Origin: Bacillota bacterium
GTDB taxonomy: Bacteria; Bacillota; Clostridia; Lachnospirales; Lachnospiraceae
Direction: 5' to 3'
Assembly (NCBI GenBank): GCA_023415055.1
Contig: JAEZLZ010000030.1
Coordinates: forward strand, 1-44,701
DNA length: 44,701 bases
The notes under the pieces are model-generated. The model ran no database searches and had not been told where the DNA came from. It worked only from the letters and a program-made list of their open reading frames with translations. Each line of letters begins with the position of its first letter. Position 1 is the first letter of the stretch. The translations under genes and the position numbers were made by a program. Shown in pieces: positions 32,557 to 39,999 of this stretch.

Positions 32557-32565
32557 TGCTAGAAT
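32557..32565 (+). promoter_or_regulatory. Extended -10 promoter of the PFK-like operon
   Basis: TGCTAGAAT (TG-N-TAGAAT). There is no good -35 at 16-18 bases; the second operator occupies that place. Confidence 0.5.
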
Positions 32566-32626
32566 AGTATTAGAAGCAAAGAGCATCATTATTATGCAAT
32601 AACAGAGATAGAAAGGATGATGACGG

Positions 32627-33793
32627 ATGATAGAAAAGAATATTTTGATTGTACATGGCGGCGGTCCAACGGCAGTTATTAATGCTTCCTTATATGGCGC
32701 GATTATAGAGGCGAAAAAACATTCTGAACTAGCTCATATCTATGCTGCAAAAAATGGAACAGGCGGTTTGTTGAAAGAAGATCTGATCGAGCTTAAGAAT
32801 GTCTCGGAGAGTGATCTGGAATTATTACTCCAGACATCGGGAAGCGCAATTGGTACCTCAAGAGATGAGATTGAGCAGGAAGATTATGATAATATGACTG
32901 AAATTCTTGTGAAAAGAAATATAAAATATGTCCTGTTCAACGGCGGAAACGGAACAATGGATACCTGTGGCAAGCTTTATAAGACCTGTTTGAATAAAGG
33001 GCTGGATATAAAAGTAATGGGAATTCCAAAGACGATCGATAATGATATTTCGATTACGGATCATAGCCCCGGTTATGGTAGTGCGGCGCGTTATCTGGCC
33101 CAGAGCGTCAAGGAGATTTGTGCGGATGTAAAAGGACTGCCGATCCATGTGGTTGTTGTGGAAGCACAAGGAAGAAATGCAGGATGGATAACCGCAGCCA
33201 GCGCGTTGGCAGAGGATGGTGATGGAATAGGTCCCGACCTTATTTATCTGCCGGAACGACCCTTTGAGGAAGATAAGTTCATCGATGATGTAAGAAGGTT
33301 GCTGGAGATAAAAAAGGGTATTGTTGTAGTAGCCAGTGAAGGGCTTAAAGATATAGAGGGTAAGCCAATTGTAGAGCCTGTTTTCCGAACAGAGAGAGCT
33401 GTTTATTTCGGAGATGTCAGCGCCCATCTGGCTAATCTTATTATTAAAAGGCTTGGATATAAAGCTCGTGGTGAAAAACCAGGTCTGTTAGGACGTGCAT
33501 CCATCGGTTTGCAAAGTCAGGTAGACCGTGAGGAGGCAGTGTTAGCAGGAGAACTCGCATGTAAGGCAGTGATGCAGGGGGAAAGTGGAAAAATGGTTGC
33601 CTTCCGGCGCGTTTCTACCAACCCGTATGTGATCGAACCCTTCCTGGTGGAGATTGATGAGGTTATGATGCAGGAGCGGATTATGCCGGACGAATATATC
33701 AATCAAGAAGGAAATGGAGTAACGGAAAGCTTTAAAGAATGGTGCAAACCCCTTATCGGTGATGAATTAACAAGGATGGTATCTTTTAATTGA
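32627..33793 (+). CDS. Phosphofructokinase-family kinase with altered sugar-phosphate site
   Basis: The 388 residues fit the PPi/ATP phosphofructokinase family (HGGGPTAVINASLYG; GIPKTIDNDI with base Asp138; SPGYGSAARYLAQ; VVVVEAQGRNAGW). The phosphate-donor signature is mixed: N108-G109 (NGGNGTMDT) and Lys135. Gly at the first place goes with ATP use and Lys at the second is common in PPi enzymes; trypanosome ATP enzymes show this mix. The F6P phosphate site is also changed: the usual GHIQRGG reads GRASIGLQS, and the Arg162 position of E. coli is His (IHVVVVEA). The acceptor is thus probably not fructose-6-phosphate. It heads an operon under tandem LacI-type operators. Confidence 0.85.
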   Translation: MIEKNILIVHGGGPTAVINASLYGAIIEAKKHSELAHIYAAKNGTGGLLKEDLIELKNVSESDLELLLQTSGSAIGTSRDEIEQEDYDNMTEILVKRNIKYVLFNGGNGTMDTCGKLYKTCLNKGLDIKVMGIPKTIDNDISITDHSPGYGSAARYLAQSVKEICADVKGLPIHVVVVEAQGRNAGWITAASALAEDGDGIGPDLIYLPERPFEEDKFIDDVRRLLEIKKGIVVVASEGLKDIEGKPIVEPVFRTERAVYFGDVSAHLANLIIKRLGYKARGEKPGLLGRASIGLQSQVDREEAVLAGELACKAVMQGESGKMVAFRRVSTNPYVIEPFLVEIDEVMMQERIMPDEYINQEGNGVTESFKEWCKPLIGDELTRMVSFN

Positions 33794-33825
33794 AAAGAAC
33801 CAAGGAATGAATGGAGGATTAGATT

Positions 33826-34980
33826 ATGTTAGTACCTATGAGAGCAATTTTAGAAGCAGCAGATCAATATAATTATGCGCAGGGAGCATTTAATGTCAAT
33901 GCAGTGGCTCAAGCAAAGGCAGTGATTGGTGTGCATGAGATGTTTCGCAGTCCTGCAATTTTACAGGGTGCGGATTTGGCAAATGGTTTTATGGGCGGAA
34001 GATGCGATTTTATGAATGCCACCCTTGAGGACAAGAAAAAAGGTGCGAAAAATATCGCAGATGCTGTAAAAAGATATGGAGCAGAGAGTTCCATTCCGAT
34101 TGCACTTCATCTGGATCACGGCAGGAACATCGACTCCTGTATCGCCGCAATTGAAGGTGGATATACGAGTGTTATGATTGATGGAAGTTCTCTGCCCTTC
34201 GATGAAAATGTGGAGTTGACCAGAGAGGTTGTAAAATATGCGCATAAGCTTGGCGTGTCGGTGGAAGGTGAGCTTGGCGTTTTGGCAGGGGTAGAGGATC
34301 ATGTATTTAGCGAGAACAGTACTTACACCAATCCTCTGAGTGCAGTTGATTTCTTCCGGAAAACCGGGGTGGATGCATTGGCGATCAGCTATGGAACCAT
34401 GCATGGAGCCAATAAGGGTAAGGATACTAAGATTCGCAAGGAAATTGCGATTGCAATCAAGGAGTGTATGCGTCATGAAAGAATTCAGGGCTTCCTTGTG
34501 AGCCATGGATCCTCGACCGTGCCCCAATATATCGTTGATGAAATTAATGCACTGGGCGGTAATCTGACCAATACCTTCGGTATCGATGTGAAACAACTGA
34601 TTGAGGCCTCCCATTGCGGAATCAATAAGATTAATGTTGATACTGACATCCGCCTTGCAGTTACTCGTAATATGAAGGAATTATTCGCAAAAGAGCCGGC
34701 ACTTCGAACCAGTGCTTCCATAGGAGAAATCTATGAATTGCTGGAGAAAAACAAAGCAGCCTTTGATCCTCGCGTATTTATTACTCCGATTATGGAGACA
34801 GTAATGTTTGGCAATATTCCGGATGATGACGTGGCGCGAATCTGCAGCTGTATTGAAGCTGGTGTCAATGAGGTTGTCGGCACCTTGATTGTACAATTTG
34901 GAAGCTTTGGAAAGGCACCCAAGGTAGAAACAGTTACCCTGGAGCAGATGGCTGACAGATACAAAAGAGGAGAAATATAA
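33826..34980 (+). CDS. Class II fructose-bisphosphate aldolase family protein
   Basis: The 384 residues form a zinc-dependent aldolase. Visible are the zinc and catalytic motifs HLDHG (Asp/His), VEGELGVLAG, SYGTMHGANKG and SHGSSTVP, and the DHAP phosphate site NVDTDIRLA. The DHAP-side residues therefore look normal. It is longer than the usual 285-310 residues by a C-terminal part of about 60 (VARICSCIEAGVNEVVGTLI onward). GGAGG lies before the ATG, 32 bases after the PFK-like gene, and the TPI-like gene starts at the next base after its stop. It should split a ketose-1-phosphate type substrate into DHAP and an aldehyde; the identity of the C4-C6 half is open. Confidence 0.88.
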   Translation: MLVPMRAILEAADQYNYAQGAFNVNAVAQAKAVIGVHEMFRSPAILQGADLANGFMGGRCDFMNATLEDKKKGAKNIADAVKRYGAESSIPIALHLDHGRNIDSCIAAIEGGYTSVMIDGSSLPFDENVELTREVVKYAHKLGVSVEGELGVLAGVEDHVFSENSTYTNPLSAVDFFRKTGVDALAISYGTMHGANKGKDTKIRKEIAIAIKECMRHERIQGFLVSHGSSTVPQYIVDEINALGGNLTNTFGIDVKQLIEASHCGINKINVDTDIRLAVTRNMKELFAKEPALRTSASIGEIYELLEKNKAAFDPRVFITPIMETVMFGNIPDDDVARICSCIEAGVNEVVGTLIVQFGSFGKAPKVETVTLEQMADRYKRGEI

Positions 34981-35826
34981 ATGAAGCATATCTATCTGAA
35001 CCTAAAAAGATTTGATGTTCCGGCCAGAATGGGCGGAGTCAACCGGATTGCCACCATTCAGGAGTGGGCATCCTATATTATTACAAATACGCAAGAAGAA
35101 TTACAAAAATATAGCCCCGATAAAGTAGAATTTGCGATGTATTTTCCGGAGGCTCATCTATTGGGGGCTGTGGCAGCAAAAGCGAAAGACAGTCGAGTAA
35201 AAATTGGATGTCAGAGTGTTTACCGAGAGGATGTCTCTGTCGGCGGCAATTTTGGAGCCTTTACTGCGAACAGACCGGCATCGGCTATGGTAGAGGCAGG
35301 CTGTGAGACTGTGATTATTGGTCACTGCGAGGAGAGAAATGACAAGGCGGGAATTCTGGCAGAAGCAGGGATCACGGATACGGACGCGGTGAACAGAATA
35401 TTAAATCGGGAAATCAAGAGAGCTATCGATCGAGGTATGACCGTGCTCTATTGTATCGGTGAGAAGAGTGAGGAACAGGCTCAGTGGATGGAGGTTCTCG
35501 GTCGGCAGTTAGAGCTTGGGTTAAAGGATGTGGATACCTCTAAGGTTGTAATTGCCTACGAACCGATTTGGTCTATAGGACCCGGAAAGACACCTGCTGA
35601 TCAGGAATATATAACAAAGATTGCAAGCTTTGTAAAAGGAAAGACATGCGGTATGGATGTGGTATACGGTGGTGGATTGAAGCGGGAAAATGCAGCAATG
35701 CTGGCCTCCATTGAGGAGATTGACGGAGGATTGATTGCACTTACCAGATTCCAGGGTGAGATTGGATTTTATCCTGAGGAGTACCTTGAAATTGTAAGAC
35801 TTTATATGAATAGTGTAAATTCTTAA
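34981..35826 (+). CDS. Triosephosphate isomerase-family protein with altered phosphate gripper
   Basis: The 281-residue TIM barrel keeps the isomerase residues: Lys9 (LNLKRF), His115 (IIGHCEERN) and Glu194 (AYEPIWSIGPG, loop 6). The phosphate-gripping loops differ: YGGSV is YGGGLK, and the ALVGGASL loop reads GLIALTRF. This points to an aldose-ketose isomerase for a related three- or four-carbon compound rather than plain TPI. Paralogues of this kind include the erythrulose-phosphate isomerases. It begins directly at the aldolase stop (GAGGAG inside the aldolase end), so it is coupled to it. Confidence 0.85.
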   Translation: MKHIYLNLKRFDVPARMGGVNRIATIQEWASYIITNTQEELQKYSPDKVEFAMYFPEAHLLGAVAAKAKDSRVKIGCQSVYREDVSVGGNFGAFTANRPASAMVEAGCETVIIGHCEERNDKAGILAEAGITDTDAVNRILNREIKRAIDRGMTVLYCIGEKSEEQAQWMEVLGRQLELGLKDVDTSKVVIAYEPIWSIGPGKTPADQEYITKIASFVKGKTCGMDVVYGGGLKRENAAMLASIEEIDGGLIALTRFQGEIGFYPEEYLEIVRLYMNSVNS

Positions 35827-35887
35827 GAATCAGAATTCACACAGGTAAACTACGAATTGCCGCTGAGGCGGCAGAATGGAGGTAATA

Positions 35888-37384
35888 ATGAAAATTGAAT
35901 TTGAATATGGACATGGTACTATGGCAGCAGAATTACCGGATAATACAGATGTTTTTATCCCCGGTGAAACAGTGAAGGACCCGGACTTTATTCCGGAGGA
36001 TAAATTAGAAGAAGCTTATCTGAATAGTCTGGCGCATCCAATTGGAATGCCGACCTTGACTGAGCTGGCACACAAAGGAAGTACAGTCACTTTTGTCATC
36101 CCGGATCGTGTAAAGGGTGGAGAACATGCAACCAGCCATAGAAAACTTAGTATCAAATATATATTAAAAGAGCTTTATGCAGCCGGAGTAGAAAAGAAGG
36201 ATATTCTTTTTATCATATCGAACGGACTGCATCCAAGAAGCAAGGAATCGGATGCAAAAGCGATCTTTGGACCGGAGCTTTTTGAAGAATTCTGGCCTAC
36301 GGGACAGATTATCAGCCATGACAGTGAAGATCATGAGCACATGATTGATTTGGGAACGACCCATCGTGGGGATCCGGTTTACATGAATAAATATATCTTT
36401 GATTGTGATATTCCTATTTTAATCGGGCATGTACAAGGGAACCCTTACGGCGGATACTCAGGCGGCTATAAGCATAGTGCTACAGGTATTACAAACTGGA
36501 TAAGCATTGCAAGTCATCATGTACCTTCCGTTATGCATAGAAAAGACTTTACACCCGTAAACAGCACTAGTTTGATGCGGAGTAAATTTGACGAAATCAG
36601 TATGCATATGGAAGAGAAGATGGGGCATCCCTTTTTCTGCTGTGATGCGGTATTGGATACTCAGTCCAGGCAAATTGCAATCTTCAGCGGATATGCAAAG
36701 GAGATGCAGCCAATCAGCTGGAAAACTGCGGACAAGAGAACCTATGTACACTGGGCAGAGAAGAAATATGATATTTTGGTGTTTGGTATGCCTCAGAAAT
36801 TCCATTACGGAGACGGTATGGGAACCAATCCGATTATGATGATGCAGGCTTTAAGCGCTCAGGTGTTAAGATATAAACGTATTATGAGTGATAATTGTGT
36901 TATTATTTGTTCTTCTGCCTGCAACGGATACTTCCATGATGAATTATGGCCATATTTAAGAGAGCTTTATGAGCTGTTCCAGAAGGATCACATGAATACT
37001 CTGCCCGATATGAACAGGCTGGGTGAATACTTTGCCACGAAGGAAGAGTATATCCGGAAATACCGTTTTACAAATGCATTCCATCCCTTCCATGGATTTT
37101 CTATGATGTCCTGCGGTCATATCGCTGAAATGAACACAAGCGCTATCTATATCGTTGGTGCAGAGGAACCGGGATATGCAAGAGGAATGGGACTGAAAAC
37201 AAGAGAAACCTTTGAGGAAGCAATCGAGGATGCCAAGAAGAAGTTCGTTGGACAGAATCCCAATATCCTGGCACTTCCAATGACATTTAAAAAATCAGCA
37301 GTTCATCTGTGTATGAAAAACAAGGAAGAGAATAGCATGGATGCTTATGGAAAGGTTAATCATGGCTGTGGATGCTGCGGTTGA
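35888..37384 (+). CDS. LarA-family (nickel-pincer) racemase/epimerase-like protein
   Basis: 498 residues from ATG 35888 (GGAGG 5 bases upstream; ATG 35876 is in frame), against about 425 in lactate racemase. By eye against LarA of Lactobacillus plantarum, Lys195 (SGGYK) matches the pincer-binding Lys184, His211 matches His200, and His115 (SNGLHPR) matches His108. The second catalytic His174 is Asn185 (QGNPYGGY). The C-terminus ends GCGCCG, a possible metal site. LarA-type enzymes move hydride at C2 of hydroxy acids and need the NPN cofactor made by LarB, LarC and LarE, none of which is in this window. A TGCCGC-TGAG-GCGGCA hairpin (35858-35873) lies just before the ribosome site. Confidence 0.82.
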   Translation: MKIEFEYGHGTMAAELPDNTDVFIPGETVKDPDFIPEDKLEEAYLNSLAHPIGMPTLTELAHKGSTVTFVIPDRVKGGEHATSHRKLSIKYILKELYAAGVEKKDILFIISNGLHPRSKESDAKAIFGPELFEEFWPTGQIISHDSEDHEHMIDLGTTHRGDPVYMNKYIFDCDIPILIGHVQGNPYGGYSGGYKHSATGITNWISIASHHVPSVMHRKDFTPVNSTSLMRSKFDEISMHMEEKMGHPFFCCDAVLDTQSRQIAIFSGYAKEMQPISWKTADKRTYVHWAEKKYDILVFGMPQKFHYGDGMGTNPIMMMQALSAQVLRYKRIMSDNCVIICSSACNGYFHDELWPYLRELYELFQKDHMNTLPDMNRLGEYFATKEEYIRKYRFTNAFHPFHGFSMMSCGHIAEMNTSAIYIVGAEEPGYARGMGLKTRETFEEAIEDAKKKFVGQNPNILALPMTFKKSAVHLCMKNKEENSMDAYGKVNHGCGCCG

Positions 37385-37418
37385 TCTCTAGATGAAGCTT
37401 AAGAAAGGTTCTGAAAAT

Positions 37419-38921
37419 ATGAATAAATTTTTTTCGTTGCTGCTATCATTTCTTAAGATTGGATTTATTGGCTTCGGAGGTGGAAGCGCTTTAATTCCAA
37501 TTATTGAAGAAGAGATTGTTGCGAAGAAAAAGCTATTGAAGGAAGAAGACTATAATGATTATGTGATTGTATCGAATATAACACCGGGCACCTTGCCGGT
37601 AAAGCTGGCTGCCGCAACAGGCAGAAAGATCTGTGGGTTGCCCGGAATGCTGGGTGCTGCAATTATGGTCTCTCTTCCCGGAGTAGGGATTACGGTATTA
37701 CTAATATCAATTCTGTCACAACTTGGGGGGAATGTTCTGACGCAAATTAGATTTGCCTCAATCGGTATCACGGTCTTTATCATATTGCTTTTGGTTAACT
37801 ACATTAGTAAGGTACTAAAAAATTGCAAGAAGACGAAGAATTTAGGAGCCGGTTGGATTATAATGCTAATGGCATTTATATTAACCTCAGGCAAGGAAAT
37901 AACCAATATTTTAGGACTTAATCATACACCGGTGTTTGATATTAGTACCACTGATCTGCTGTTGCTCACATTTTTCATTATATTTTTTACAGAAGGTAAA
38001 CTCACTCCCATTAAGGGAGGTATTGCTGCAATAATCAGTGTTATATTTATTCTGTGTACAGGAAAAGCACATATTATTTCGAATGAAATTATATTATTAG
38101 CGATAAAATTATGTATGCTTACGCTTTCCTGTTATGGTCTATGTTATAGCATGAACAAAAATAAGAGTAAAGCGGGTAGCAGCTACAAAGCCAAAAGTCC
38201 TGGGCTTGTCAAGAATGCAAAGACAGAAATAGAATCCAATAAAAAGCTTTCATTTGCGGGGCTTATCTCGGAAGAGATCGTATGGATTGCATTCTTGATT
38301 CTCATGTCAGTGCCAGCCGCTTTTGCTCTTAACGGAGTGGTTGGTTATCTGAGGAGTGGAATGCTTTCCACAGTGATATCCTTTGGAGGCGGAGAAGCTT
38401 ATATAGCAATTGCAGAGACTATCTTTGTATCCAATGGCTCTATCCCTTCCGAAGTGTTTTATGGACAGGTGCTTCCGATTGCCAATGCTCTACCCGGGCC
38501 AATATTAAGTAAGGTTTTAGCTGCTATTGGGTATTACATAGCTTTTCATACAACGCAATACGTAGGTATAGGTTATTTAATGGCAATTGGGGGTTATGCA
38601 GTCAGTATCGCGGCCTCCTGTGCAGTGTTTTTCCTTATTCTATATATTTATAGCAGGTTTGAAAGTCTGGAGCTGTTCCAAACCTTAAAGACTTGGATAT
38701 TACCTATCATATCTGGTCTGCTGTTAACTACAATACTAACAATGCTATACGAAAACTTCAAAATTATACTTGAGCAGCAAGGGACAATGCTGGTAGCAAT
38801 CGTTCTCAATGGAGTTATCTATACCATATTAATGTTTCTACATAAGAGATATCATTTACACGATATTATGTTAATATTAATCTCCGGCATTGGTTCTTTG
38901 GCAGTGTGTAACCTGCTGTAA
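37419..38921 (+). CDS. CHR-family (chromate transporter-like) membrane protein, two fused domains
   Basis: About 500 residues from ATG 37419 (AAAGG 10 bases upstream; the frame opens at ATG 37392 without a ribosome site). Each half carries a CHR domain signature: FLKIGFIGFGGGSALIPIIE with SNITPGTLPVKLAAATG in the first, and MLSTVISFGGGEAYIAIAE with LPIANALPGPILSKVLAAIG in the second. About ten to twelve membrane helices are seen. The family was named for chromate resistance but is thought to handle sulfate-like oxyanions. As the last gene of the PFK-like operon, 34 bases after the LarA-like gene, it may export or import an anion of the pathway. Confidence 0.88.
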   Translation: MNKFFSLLLSFLKIGFIGFGGGSALIPIIEEEIVAKKKLLKEEDYNDYVIVSNITPGTLPVKLAAATGRKICGLPGMLGAAIMVSLPGVGITVLLISILSQLGGNVLTQIRFASIGITVFIILLLVNYISKVLKNCKKTKNLGAGWIIMLMAFILTSGKEITNILGLNHTPVFDISTTDLLLLTFFIIFFTEGKLTPIKGGIAAIISVIFILCTGKAHIISNEIILLAIKLCMLTLSCYGLCYSMNKNKSKAGSSYKAKSPGLVKNAKTEIESNKKLSFAGLISEEIVWIAFLILMSVPAAFALNGVVGYLRSGMLSTVISFGGGEAYIAIAETIFVSNGSIPSEVFYGQVLPIANALPGPILSKVLAAIGYYIAFHTTQYVGIGYLMAIGGYAVSIAASCAVFFLILYIYSRFESLELFQTLKTWILPIISGLLLTTILTMLYENFKIILEQQGTMLVAIVLNGVIYTILMFLHKRYHLHDIMLILISGIGSLAVCNLL

Positions 38922-38964
38922 GTAATCTGATCGTTGACTATAATCAAATAAGTAGAAGACTCAT

Positions 38965-38998
38965 AAAGGGGTGTCTCACTAAATGTGCGGCGCCTTTT
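38965..38998 (+). terminator. Weak terminator candidate after the CHR transporter gene
   Basis: AAAGG pairs with CCTTT across a G-rich, partly paired interior, followed by TTTTT. The stem is poor, but nothing better ends this operon. Confidence 0.3.
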
Positions 38999-39047
38999 TA
39001 CATTGGTGATGTTTATAGCGAAGTATTGAGGAAACCGCTAATTTGCA

Positions 39048-39076
39048 TTGATATATTTCTGTCTTTGGTTCATAAT
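39048..39076 (+). promoter_or_regulatory. Probable promoter of the histidine phosphatase-polymerase genes
   Basis: TTGATA (39048-39053), 17 bases, CATAAT (39071-39076). I see no GAAC-N4-GTTC LexA box in this region. Confidence 0.45.
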
Positions 39077-39205
39077 GTTGGTATAAGGAGATGATATTAA
39101 AAGCAGCCTTTTTATTTGGCAGCCTTTATCTCTATACGGAAGATTAGAGAAAGGAAATAATCCTACCTCCATTCACTGTGGTTCGTTGGATTATAGGTAC
39201 TATAA

Positions 39206-39934
39206 ATGAAATTAATCATCATTCGTCATGGGGATCCGGATTATACCAAGGATTCCTTAACGGAAAAGGGCTGGAAGGAAGCGGAGTATTTATCCGATCG
39301 GATATCAAAAATGGACATTAAGGCATTCTATGTATCGCCATTAGGACGAGCAAAGGATACCGCTTCGGTAACTCTTGGAAAGATGAAGCGGGATGCGAAG
39401 GTTCTACCCTGGCTCAGAGAGTTTCATGCACCTGTTGTGGATGAAGAGACAGGGATTAAGCGTATCCCTTGGGACTTTTTGCCGTCGGATTGGACAACGG
39501 TCGATGAATATTACGATAGAAATCTTTGGCACTCAACCTCTTTAATGCAATCGGGGAACGTGAGCGAAGAAGCTAATCTCGTTAATGCGGGGATCGACGA
39601 GTTGTTAAGAGAACACGGTTATCAGCATGATGGAAACCTATTTCGTGCAATGAAACCCAATACGGATACCATTGTACTGTTTTGCCATTTTGGAGTTGAA
39701 TGTGTAATTTTAGGACATTTACTGGGCATCTCTCCGATGCTTCTATGGCATGGCTTTTGCGCTGCACCTTCCTCGGTAACAACCTTGGTTACAGAAGAAC
39801 GCAGAGAAGGAATCGCATACTTTAGAATGAGTTCGTTTGGTGATATTTCACATTTATATGCTTACGGAGAAGAGCCGGCATTTGCGGCTAGGTTCTGTGA
39901 GACGTATGCAAACAAGGATGAGCGCCATGACTAA
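39206..39934 (+). CDS. Histidine phosphatase superfamily (phosphoglycerate mutase-like) protein
   Basis: The 242 residues hold the RHG motif with the phospho-His (LIIIRHGDPDYTKDSLTEKG), the second Arg in SPLGRAKDTA, the Glu in WLREFHAP and the second His in FCHFGVECVIL. This is a phosphatase or mutase core acting on a phosphomonoester; the substrate is unknown. A mid-protein insertion (IKRIPWDFLPSDWTTVDEYY) is common in the Firmicutes version. The ribosome site is weak. It may share a promoter with the polymerase genes; 65 bases separate its stop from the polymerase start. Confidence 0.88.
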   Translation: MKLIIIRHGDPDYTKDSLTEKGWKEAEYLSDRISKMDIKAFYVSPLGRAKDTASVTLGKMKRDAKVLPWLREFHAPVVDEETGIKRIPWDFLPSDWTTVDEYYDRNLWHSTSLMQSGNVSEEANLVNAGIDELLREHGYQHDGNLFRAMKPNTDTIVLFCHFGVECVILGHLLGISPMLLWHGFCAAPSSVTTLVTEERREGIAYFRMSSFGDISHLYAYGEEPAFAARFCETYANKDERHD

Positions 39935-39999
39935 GGATTTATATAATGGATGCTGCTGTAATACATAGAGATAGAATCAGAGGAAAGGAGGCAGTAAAG

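Noticed and set aside
32858..33427. A 189-codon reverse frame
   Set aside because: It is antisense to the PFK-like gene, with no start signals and no family resemblance.
33961..34614. A 217-codon reverse frame
   Set aside because: It is antisense to the aldolase gene; long only because of the codon pattern on the other strand.
39093..39149. An 18-codon frame (MILKAAFLFGSLYLYTED) before the histidine phosphatase
   Set aside because: AAGGAG abuts the ATG with no spacing, so initiation is unlikely, and nothing supports the peptide.
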